In this document: in pieces, positions 9,301-18,643 of the stretch
Layout of the letters: every line of letters starts with the position of its first letter
How positions within the stretch are numbered: position 1 is the stretch's first letter
Source of the DNA: Silene noctiflora
Taxonomy: Eukaryota; Streptophyta; Magnoliopsida; Caryophyllales; Caryophyllaceae
Assembly (NCBI GenBank): GCA_009801015.1
Contig: VHZZ01000774.1
Span: 80,773 to 126,845 of the forward strand
Direction: 5' to 3'
Length of the DNA: 46,073 nucleotides
Notes under the pieces: generated by a model
Seen by the model: only the letters and a program-made list of their open reading frames with translations
What the model was told of the DNA's origin: nothing
Databases searched by the model: none
Position numbers and translations under genes: made by a program

Positions 9301-11464
9301 CAAAAAGCATATTCTCAAAAAAGAAACTAATGATAATTATGTTCATTTACTAAATAAGGAAACTAACAATTACAATTTAATTTATTTATTATATTTTCAT
9401 TAAAATTAATGTTTTCATCAAATTATATTATTACTAAACTCTAAACTATAATATTTTAATTAAACTAAAATAAAATTGACATAAAATTATAAATTGTTAA
9501 ATTCTTTATTAATCCTGTTATTAGATGAGGACTCATATTCATTATAAAACCAAAACTAGAAATCGTTGTTATTACTTTCATGTTAAAAAAGAATTGAAAG
9601 AAAGAATATATAACGTAAAGCTCATTAGCTTTATGTTATAAAAATATTTTCATTAAAATATATTTCAACTAATTGCTCAATTTTCTTAACTAATTTTCAG
9701 TTCTAACGTTTATTTATCAAAGCAAAATACAATGATGAGAAATGTAAACAATTAGAAGGTACCAATATTATCTAATTAATTTTATACAAAATATTAAATT
9801 TGAAGTACCGTGCATATAATAGACGGGGTCTAAACTAGTTTCTAAATATTGTTATTGATTGACAAGTGGCCAACGAAACTTGTGGATGATCAGTTACCAT
9901 GAAAAACATCCCACAATAGAGATAAACAAATGGATAAGACGCTTCAAAATAAGCTAGACAAATAAATAACCGGGATGAAGAGAGTAGTTACGCCCTAACT
10001 CCTTAATAGTGTCGGACTAGACGGTTGTACAGTGTTCGAAATGTTCGATCAATGGGTTTAAGATTTAGGCCCTATTATTTTCGGCCGAAAAGAGCTAACC
10101 AGAACTAAACTGAATTTAATGGAGAGCTTAACTGAACTGAACAAATCCATGACGTCCAAAACTCTTAGATACAAATCTATTAATATTAGTCGATCATTAA
10201 ACTCTCATTGGAAACCCTAACGATTCTCGTAAATTGCAAGGTAGGGGTTTAAACGAATTCAATCTTAACCCAGTTTCTATGAAGCTATACTCGAATAATT
10301 CATAATAAAAATCGATTATGCTTTACCTAAATGAAATTAATTTTGTTGTTGATATTTTCATGTAATTGTGTTGTGAACAGAGGCTACGCAAAATGGGAGC
10401 AAAGAAAATAGTGGTGGTAAATGTCGGACCGATCGGATGCATGCCATATACAAGAGACATAAACCCTTTAGCAGGCTCTAATTGTGTTGCTTTCCCTAAT
10501 TACCTTGCCCAGCTCTTTAATTTTCAGCTTAAGTTACTTATTACTGACTTAAGCAACACCCTTCAGGGTTCCCAGTTTGTCTATGCCGATGCTTATCGCA
10601 TCGTCAATGATTTACTCCTCAACTATACGTCTTACGGTACGCTTTTATTTTAAATCATTAACGACTAGTATAGTTTAACTTCTCGACTTCAAATCTTGTT
10701 ATGTTAGAAGATAAAGAGAAATGTAAAGAAAGCAACGTTGGAGGACAGTTTTATTGATATTGAACAGATTTCAGATTCATATTGTTATGATGATATGCAT
10801 GCATAACTGTTAGGGTGCGGCTTAGAGAGTTTATATAATACTCCGTACTCTTTAAGAACAAATATAGAAAACCTAAAACGGTCCAAAACAAAAACCTAGT
10901 TCAGACAGAAATTAAAAAAGCCCTAAGCCGTGATAGTCGTTCGAAATGGCGACTATAAATTCAAGTCATAAATACAACAAAATTCTTTATTTTGTCACGA
11001 TTGGTCATGACTTACGCGTCTTATGGCACATTTTTCTTTGAAAATCATAAATAATCTCTAATTTTTAATCAATATATACAAATACAAAAATATAATCGAG
11101 TTAATTTCCAAAACCTCAGTAAACAGTAGCAGAACAAGAAGAATTTAAGCTTTTAACCTTCCCTACTTTAAATTCCGACTCTGCCACAATTATCGTGACT
11201 TGGATACACTAATGGTATGATGCATGGTGCAATTTGATAGGTTTCGAGAATGCGAATTCAGCATGTTGTTATGTAAGTGGGAGGTTTGGGGGATTGGTAC
11301 CCTGCGGACGAACATCAAGGACATGCAAAGATAGGTCAAAGTACGTGTTTTGGGATCCATATCATCCTTCTGATGCTGCTAATGTTCTTATTGCTAATCG
11401 TCTTATTGATGGCGACTCTTCTGTTATCTCCCCTATCAATATCCGTCAATTAATACAGTCTTGA
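6389..11464 (+). CDS. GDSL esterase/lipase, paralog 1 (five exons)
   Basis: Joined exons 6389-6653, 7645-7775, 8481-8726, 10381-10636 and 11241-11464 give 373 residues, normal for plant SGNH/GDSL lipases. These secreted hydrolases act on ester bonds of lipids, including cutin-type substrates, but the exact substrate cannot be read here. The N-terminus has a hydrophobic signal peptide (about residues 9-32). Block I is FVFGDSLVDAGNNNY with nucleophile Ser46; GRFTNGRT follows; block III is MGSNDF (Asn177); block V is FWDPYHPSDAAN with Asp338 and His341. All catalytic residues are present. Intron phases 1-0-0-1 match paralog 2. Intron 1 uses a GC donor (6654) with an AG acceptor. Introns 1, 2 and 3 are enlarged by transposons (991, 705 and 1,654 bp). 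A TATA box lies 53 bp upstream. Confidence 0.93.
7219..7496. mobile_element. Tourist/Harbinger-like MITE in GDSL-1 intron 1
   Basis: The left end TAAGTCGTTTGGTTC and the right end, whose complement reads TAAGTGGTGTTTGATTG, form an imperfect inverted pair about 280 bp apart. TTA flanks both sides (7216-7218 and 7497-7499), as expected for PIF/Harbinger insertions. The interior is rich in GGAATGAA-type words and has no ORF. Paralog 2 lacks it. Confidence 0.5.
7806..8063. mobile_element. Stowaway-type MITE in GDSL-1 intron 2
   Basis: The 258-bp element is flanked by TA (7804-7805 and 8064-8065). The left end CTTCCTCCATTCAACTCC and the right end AAGTTGAATGAAAGAAG are an inverted pair about 33 bp long, reaching CACTCTACCACTTT and AAAGTGGTAGAGTG. 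The first 14 bases, CTTCCTCCATTCAA, are identical to the end of the MLE at 523. No coding capacity. Confidence 0.85.
8746..8836. mobile_element. Short Stowaway-like inverted repeat in GDSL-1 intron 3
   Basis: TCATTTGTTTAC at about 8765 pairs with GTAAACAAATGA near 8813-8824, and weaker pairing continues outward. The core phrase ATCATTTGTTTACC recurs at 37497 and in part at 19640 and 43665, so this is one member of a small-element family. Outer borders are uncertain and there is no clean TA flank. Confidence 0.5.
9184..9984. mobile_element. About 800-bp non-autonomous TIR element in GDSL-1 intron 3
   Basis: The left end CCCTCCGTCCCGCTTATTTG and the right end, whose complement reads CTCTCTTCATCCCGGTTATT, form an imperfect terminal inverted repeat. 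The interior is very AT-rich with no ORF. TA follows the right end at 9985-9986; the matching left TA is not evident. Paralog 2 has nothing here (its intron 3 is only 228 bp). Immediately beyond, 10080-10150 holds a low-complexity GAACTAAACTGAA-type block. Confidence 0.5.
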
Positions 11465-12239
11465 TTGATTTCATTTAGTTGAAGATAATGGCATTTCATG
11501 ATACGGAGTACACGCTCTTTCCCAGTTAATAGTTTATCATTATTTGAAATATGTGAACGGGATTTCAAACAATGATAATTGTTGATTGGGACATAGAGAG
11601 TGTTGTACAGATCTTTGTATTGGGATAAAACTGATACGAAGTACTCGATGATGTACTAACACTATATATGTTGTAAGATCGACAGAAAAATTTTACTTCG
11701 AATATGAAACTCTTCCCCTCTTATATTTTCCCTTGATTGGATACTATTGGAATATTTGGAAAATACCAGATAGACCTAGCAAAAGCGTCAACCAGGTCGA
11801 ATTCGGGTTATTAGGTTAGTTCAGACCTGCTCATTTCGAATTTAAAAGAATTTAGGTCTAACAAAAGCGTTTTAAATTTAAGACGAATATTCCCGTCTTA
11901 AATGAGAATTTGCTAAAAATATATGAGCATATGAGCAAACCATTAGTCCATTACTACTGTAGTGAATAGTAAATTGGATGGAAACAAAAACTTAGTCTCA
12001 TTTAGCAAGTAAGGTAAATTAAACTGCTGAAGTATGTCGCAGAAATCATTTAATCGTGCACATGCTTATTATTCTCAGCTTGTCATACATGAAAAAACGG
12101 TTGACCTTCCTTGTCACGAGGAAATCAGAATTGTGATTAAATTATAATAGAAAGTTATTATTTATTAATTTTTATTTACCGTAAAGTGGTCACATTTTTC
12201 CGTCACACAAGTTTATGATGCCTCAATTGAGAGCAAAAC

Positions 12240-12770
12240 GTCAACGTTATAGATTTGCAGATCATAGAGACATGCCTCTGTAGTTTGTACTTTGTACCAC
12301 TCCATTTTCATCAATCATGATTACCATACATGTTAGTAATTCTGAACACATTAATTAACAGCATTTATAATCCGACAGGGGTACGTTCCTGCTAATTGAT
12401 GCTAATTAAAACTCACTATTATTACCTTAACATCTATAGTTAATCATATGCTCTATTGGTATGGGATTGTTAGTATCGTTTTCAGGTCCTTCTATTCATT
12501 AAACCTCGTCCAACCAGAACCAGTAAAATAAAATAAAATAAAAGACTGGATATAAACAATGCGTTTTTAAACTTTGTAAAGGCCTAACATGTTAGCGCGT
12601 CCTAAACCCGCTAACACGTTTATCTGTAAGCCAAAGATCCACAAAAGCCGCCAAAAAGAATGACCTATGGAACGCTACTTTGCTCTAATCAATATGGGCG
12701 ATCCCTTACTCAGATTATGTCCGGCTCTAGTCTATATTTGATCAAATTTAGTTATAGATATAAAGGAAAT
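12240..12770 (+). repeat. Duplicated copy of the GDSL promoter-distal region
   Basis: This stretch matches 5990-6345 upstream of GDSL-1: both carry ACGTTATAGATTT, CATACATGTTA, TTTATAATCCGACAGGGGTA, GCTAATTGATGCTAATTAAA, TAATCATATGCTCT and the GAACGCTACTTT block. In GDSL-1 it ends about 50-400 bp before the ATG; here it ends about 1.85 kb before the GDSL-2 ATG. The rest of 11465-12240, downstream of GDSL-1, shows no gene; weak similarity to the area near 5870 (TAGAAAGTT, TTTATTTACC) may extend the duplication. Confidence 0.75.
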
Positions 12771-12824
12771 TAATATATGAATATTGCAATCGGACTCATT
12801 AGTTACATCTTAATTAGAGTAGGC

Positions 12825-12995
12825 TCTTTTCGGTTTAATTCAACTTTTATTAAGCTTATTTCAACTCACTTCAGTGCAGCTCAGCTCAATTCAACTTATT
12901 TCAGTTCAGTTCGACTTATTTCAACTCTGTTCATCTTTGGAAATTTCAATTTAGTTCACCTCATTTCAACTCAATTTAGTTCAGCTCAGCTCTAT
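12825..12995. repeat. Low-complexity TTCAACTCAGTTCAGCTC-type region
   Basis: Degenerate repetition of roughly 10-bp words built from TTCA, GCTCA and ACTTAT. A related but inverted composition (GAACTGAACTGAAC) occurs at 10080-10150 in GDSL-1 intron 3, so both may come from one repeat family. An open frame through it (12777-13049) is compositional and not a gene. Confidence 0.55.
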
Positions 12996-13370
12996 CGAGC
13001 GTCTAAAAGAAGAGGGTCTTGCTTTAAAAGATCTTACACACTCTCTTGAGTTTATTATCTTTTTTTTTTTTTACTTTTTCACAACTCAATTTAACATACT
13101 TTCGTAGTCCCAGACTCCCGGTCATCTATATAGTTTTATTTTTGGCACAAAAATTATGGAACAGGAAGTGACCACTTATAGTTATCATTACTGTATGACA
13201 AATGCAGCATAATAATGTGCAAATGATCAAATTACTCATAAAGTGAGTTTCCAAAATAAAAACGTAAAGAAATAAGCTAAAACTTTCTAAAATGAAATAG
13301 ATAAACAAATATGGAGTAACTAAACACTTTAAAATGAAGTAGATAAACAAAGAGAGGAATATCATCTACA

Positions 13371-13543
13371 CAAATTCTCATTGAAGACGGATACTATCCG
13401 TCACAAGCTAAAGACGGGTAGTACCGTTCTCACAATAGAGTGTTCCATTTAATTCCCACTTGATTTGCCACTTACATATTGTGAGAGAGGTACTACCCGT
13501 CTTCAGCTTGTGACAGATAGTGTTCGTCTTCAACGACAATTTG
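13371..13543. mobile_element. Foldback MITE with ~65-bp inverted arms
   Basis: The left arm begins CAAATTCTCATTGAAGACGG and runs through GTCACAAGCTAAAGACGGGTA to CTCACAATA (13437). The right arm begins TATTGTGAG (13477) and mirrors it to CAACGACAATTTG (13543). The arms pair almost completely around a loop of about 39 bp, so a transcript would fold into a long imperfect hairpin. No ORF is present. The GAAGACGG end family is unassigned here. Confidence 0.75.
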
Positions 13544-14531
13544 GTTATCATGTATCCATATATCCTTGTAGGGACATAGGTTAGGCGGTTAAGCAAATGA
13601 GCATATACTATGTTTCAAACAATAAAACCTTAGAAACAATACAGTACTTGTACATGATTAAAAGCTAGCCAACTTTCTCCTACCTCAGAATTTAATAAAT
13701 TTATCCACCGAATTTTCCAAGCGTAAGGAAGATCCAACCCAACACTAACTATGTTAGTTGGTCGTTAGGTCTAATTCTATTCCAGGAATATGGACCTGCC
13801 TGACTTCAGTGCCCTGTGTGACTTATAAATTAAATATATTCTAAAATATCGTAAAGTCGTTTTATTCAAGAATTTATATAAAACGGATTTTTAATAATTG
13901 CTTTTTCGCTTTTGTTTTCATTTAGACTATTATAGTTGTGTTTTTTTTTTTTTGTGGACACCATTTTACACAATAAAAGTGTAAAACAATCTCGTTAAAG
14001 ACTACCTGAAAAAACGTCGGCTACCTTAGCTAGTAAAGTTATGAGAAGTGTTACTTATGATCTGGTTCAAACCTGACCTCATTATAAGGCGATTCCGTAT
14101 AAGTACATAAAATTAAAAATGTTGCTACCAATAGTCTATAGTACATACCATATCCCGTACTAGTGGTGGACTTAAAGCCCTTGCTGGTCAATGAAAAATT
14201 CGAAAGTTTAATTAAAATTTCCGATTTTTTCAAATTTACGTTATGTCATTACTTATTCATCCCCGCTGAAATTTTCCGCCCCTAAACCATAAATTTCGGC
14301 TCCGCCACTGCCATGTAATGCAACATGTTCTACTATACTCGAATATTAAACCAAAATTCCTCCATAACTTGTTGAAAGCTCTAAATGCCCAATTGCCTCA
14401 GTTGGAAAAACTTTCACGGGTTGGAAGCAAATTTCGCAGACGTGCATTCAATTACTTTCATCATTATTTCTCCTTTATTTTTTTATCCAACATGAACATT
14501 TTACGTACAACATTAATCACCCCCAATCCCT

Positions 14532-14541
14532 TATATAAATA
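14532..14541 (+). promoter_or_regulatory. TATA box of GDSL gene 2
   Basis: TATATAAATA, identical to the box upstream of GDSL-1, lies 84 bp before the ATG at 14625. Homology with the GDSL-1 leader resumes here: CTTATATAAATA.ACCAA.TT.TAAGTT.CTCTA is shared by both. Confidence 0.7.
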
Positions 14542-14624
14542 CACCAATTTGTAAGTTCCTCTATTGTGCCCTACTCAAACCTTAAACTTCTTCATTACTT
14601 TTCCTATAATTATAATTTAAGAAA

Positions 14625-17126
14625 ATGGGTATTTTCGCAAATCGGCAAATTACGAGTATTTTCTCAAGTATTTTGTGTTTGTATTGTTTGAGTATTTGTA
14701 ATGGAGAATTACTAGCAAGTTTTGTATTTGGAGATTCATTGATGGATGTTGGCAACAACAATTACATTGTTACGCTTTCGAAGGCGAATTATCCTCCAAA
14801 TGGTATCGATTTTGGAATGCCAACAGGACGATTTACCAATGGAAGAACCATTGCTGATATTATAGGCATGCCTTCCTCTGTTTTTTTTTCCTCTGTTTTT
14901 TTTCCATAATTGGTATCTCCTTAGTCCACCAATACAAGTAATGTGAGTATGACATTACTGAAACTCGATACGATAAATTATTAATTTTAACCGATTCATA
15001 CAAGAGTTTTTATCGTGACCTAAAATTACAAGTATTAATTTTTGAAGGCTTAAAAACTAAAATGTACGAGTACATAAATAGTATTTAAACTGCACTTCAT
15101 TTCATTGAATTCTTTACCATAGCACAATTAAGTTAATTACATACTAATAAAAATATGTTTTGTGTTTAATTAGGCCAAGAATTTGGATTAATGACATTTT
15201 CGCCACCATACTTAGCTCCGACTACAAAAGGACTTGCAATTATGCAAGGTGTGAATTACGCTTCTGGAGCTGGAGGAATTCTTAATGCGACTGGACAACT
15301 CTTTGTAAGCCCGATCTTTTATTTTCCTCAATATACCCTTATTATAATTTTTTAGCCCTCTACAACCACTTTAAACATATTACTTCAACAATTTTCTTAA
15401 AATACTTAAATACAATTTTATTCATTTTTTGTATTTCATATTTATGATCAAAATTTTGACCCATGAATCTGCAAAATATTTTAGAATTTTGAAAGCATTT
15501 AATGCGTCTGACAGTCCTATTGTATGAGACCGTCATATTCTGTAATTTGCGTATATACTCACAATATAATGATTTAATATTGTCAGATTGGTAGGTTGAA
15601 TTTTGATGCACAATTGGACAACTTTGCAAATACAAAGCAAGATTTAATATCAACAATTGGGGAAGAAGCAACCAATGAGCTTCTTAAGAAGGCCTTGTTT
15701 TCCGTAACAATGGGATCTAATGATTTTATCAACAATTATCTCACTCCAATTGTCTCTAGAGTTGAGCAAACTCTTGTTTCTCCTCAAGCTTTTGTTAATG
15801 AGATGATCTCCAAATTTCGGGTTCAACTTACGGTAACCCATCTTATCATCCTATTTTACTTCCCATAATTTGCATGAGTCATTAAGACATTTAGGTGATG
15901 TTTTGTTATGATTCAATCTATAGGTTTTAGACTTAAATTTGCGAGATTTATTTTGAAACCGTAATATTTAGACCAGGCTTATATCTATAACGTCCAAAAC
16001 TCATGGGTCAAAGAAATTAATTTTGGTGTTGATGTTCTTACAAAATTGTGTTATGAACAGAGATTACGCAAAATGGGAGCAAAGAAGATACTAGTAGCGA
16101 ATGTCGGACCGATCGGATGCATACCATATATAAGAGAATTAAACCCATCAGATGCCCCTAATTGTGCTGCATTACCTAATCACCTTGCTCAGCTCTTCAA
16201 TTTTCAGCTTAAGTCTCTTGTTACTGAGCTAAGCAGTAACCTTAAGGGTTCCCAGTTCGTTTACGCCGATGTTTATCGCGTCGTCAATGATTTACTCCTC
16301 AACTACACGTCTTATGGTACGTTTTCCATTAAATTCATATTTTACAGTATAAAACGTACTAAATATAAAAACAATCGAGGTAATTTACGGTATATTTTAA
16401 CCTTCCCGACTTCAAATTCTTCTCTTGCCACAACTTTCGTTACTAACACGTCTAATAGTTTCATTTTTCAGTGAAAAGCATCGATAATCTCTAGTTTTTA
16501 CCCAACGTAATAAAAACAGTCGAGTTAATTTTCAAAATCTCAACATATACCCATTGGCCAGTGACGGATCTAGAATCGATAGCGGTTGGGGTCAATTTTA
16601 GTTTAATTGCTATACGGCGTATTTCTTTTTAGTATGTAGTCTAAAAGACGTAAAATTTTCAAGTCAAACAAATTTAACAATAAAAAATGTCAATTATCCA
16701 AAAAGTTGTAAAGTCTTGATACCCCACTACCCTAAAGATGGCCGGGATTCCGGGAATGCCATTGTGACAGTGGCAGAGCAAAAAGGTTTTAGATTTTAAC
16801 CTTTCCGACTTCAAATTCTGCTTCCACGGTTCCACCATGATTGTTGTGACTCGGATACACTAATTAGTATGGTGCATGGTGCATGGTGCAATGATGCAGG
16901 TTTCGAGAACGCGAATTCAGCATGTTGCTATGTAAGTGGGAGGTTCGGGGGATTAATACCGTGTGGACCATCATCAAGCATATGCAAAGATAGGTCAAAG
17001 TACGTGTTTTGGGACCCATATCATCCTTCTGATGCTGCTAATGTCCTCATTGCTAAACGCCTTATTGATGGCGATTCTTCCTTTATTTCCCCTGTCAACA
17101 TACGTCAATTACTACTACATTCTTGA
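14625..17126 (+). CDS. GDSL esterase/lipase, paralog 2 (five exons)
   Basis: Joined exons 14625-14865, 15174-15304, 15587-15832, 16061-16316 and 16900-17126 give 366 residues. Exons 2, 3 and 4 are exactly the lengths of those in paralog 1 (131, 246 and 256 bp). The signal peptide spans about residues 8-27. Block I FVFGDSLMDVGNNNY has Ser38, block III MGSNDF has Asn169, and block V FWDPYHPSDAAN has Asp330 and His333, so it looks catalytically complete. The start is a single good ATG followed by the same IF.NRQITSIF sequence as paralog 1. Introns are compact (308, 282, 228 and 583 bp) and look closer to the ancestral state. Intron 1 again begins with GC (14866). The role is a secreted lipid/ester hydrolase; the substrate is unknown. 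Confidence 0.93.
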
Positions 17127-18643
17127 ATCTTGATTCATTTCATTCCCTTATTGACTATTATTGGAGTATTTGATGAGTAGTACTACCGTACATTCCTATG
17201 TTACAATAGGTCTTTCGAGAGATCGTCTCCCACTAAATTAGTGGGGGAGATAACATGGAAAACCTATGTTATATAGACCTTGATTAATGTAGCCATGTAG
17301 GTACAAATATTGTATGTATGACGGATTCACTAATGAAATTATTATTGATATTTCGATACTAGTTTCATATATACACTATGATTGTCTCATTGTCTCTGTT
17401 GATGGTCTGATGTTAATTCGGGATCTTTTTAATAGATAGGGATTTGAGTTTGAAGTAAATGATGGAATTCATAATAAGCAAATTTGGTGCAATTTTAAAA
17501 CTTTTCTTTCCTTTTTGTTTAATAAAAGAGGTATTAAGTCTATCCTAACTTTGATGGTCAGTCCCTTACTGGACAAGTCTTAGTTGTAAAGTTAATAGTT
17601 TAGATCTCGACTTTCTTTACCATTTATTCCAAGAACCGCCGCTGGCCCGAGTTATTTATGCATGTTATGGTAAAGGACTATCAATTATCAACTACTCCAT
17701 ATGCAAGAGCTACACACCCTTGTTAATTTGTTATGTATGCAATCGTTTCATAGTGGTGAATCTGGACATTCGATGAGAGCATCATACTCATATTACTATC
17801 TTGGAGTCTTGGACGACTTCTTGTCTTATAACTTTATGAATTACTCCGTTTCCTTCTTCCTCAAACCAAAATACTATATGGATATGAACGGTGGACCCCT
17901 TTTATACGTGGCCGGTTTAAAGGTTCAATTATAATTTTAGGTAAATGGTGGGTGAGCCGAGTCACTCTAATTAGTGATGGCTCGAGTCAAAACAGTTTGT
18001 GCGAGTATTGGCTTTTGGCGAGTAATATTTTACTCAGGCCGATGAATTGGGTGAGTCATTATCAAGTCGGGTCATAGTTAATTGACATGTCGGTCAACTA
18101 CAAGTCAAAGTCATTATAATTCAAGATCGACATGAATTTATCTTACTTTGTAAGTTTCGACGTCTAATTTCACGATAAAGCTATATAAGTGCATTTATTT
18201 TAAATTTGAATTAAAACAATTGTATAGTACAGTACAGACTGTACAGTACATGTCAATTGATCTTTCTACTAATCAATTAAGTTAATTTTCATTATCGATT
18301 CGTTTATTATCAAGTTGGAGAAACCAAGTAATTTGAGGTTTGTTTTCATTTCTAGACTAGTGAAGATAAATATAACTATTATCGACTATGAATTAACTTC
18401 AAATCGTACATTATCCAAATTTTTGAGTTTAAATCAGATCAACTTTTACCGACTCTTATTTAATAGAGATGATCCACATCACGCAACTCAATGAACCTTG
18501 AAAAAATTGTCCCACTTTGATACCTCCGCACCACTTTCAGATTTATTCCACCTAAAAAACACTTCCAGATTTATCCCTGTCTCAGCAAACACCTCAACAA
18601 CCAAACCAAAACCGAAGCCGACTCGACCCGACCTGACCGAAAA
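17127..18643. other. Intergenic region between GDSL-2 and the hydratase gene
   Basis: No gene is supported. A short near-palindrome, TCTCCCAC-TAAATTA-GTGGGGGAGA, lies at 17226-17250 about 100 bp after the GDSL-2 stop, and could lie in its 3' UTR. TGTACAGTACA-type words at 18225-18252 form a small inverted repeat. The last 150 bp should hold the hydratase promoter and leader, but I see no clear TATA box. Confidence 0.5.

Larger units (their letters stand above)
12771..14520. other. Inserted or unshared segment between distal promoter and TATA box of GDSL-2
   Basis: This 1.75-kb stretch has no counterpart upstream of GDSL-1, where the flanking homologous blocks are almost adjacent. It contains a TTCAACTCAGTTCAG-type simple region (12825-12995), a hairpin MITE (13371-13543) and otherwise AT-rich DNA without a credible gene. 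I cannot see terminal repeats or a target duplication for the whole insert, so its class is unknown. Loss from the GDSL-1 side is the alternative. Confidence 0.55.

Noticed and set aside
12777-13049. 90-codon open frame
   Set aside because: Produced by the TTCAACT-type low-complexity region.
17701-17934. 77-codon open frame on the + strand
   Set aside because: No recognisable protein features, no splice or promoter context; it looks like chance in intergenic DNA.
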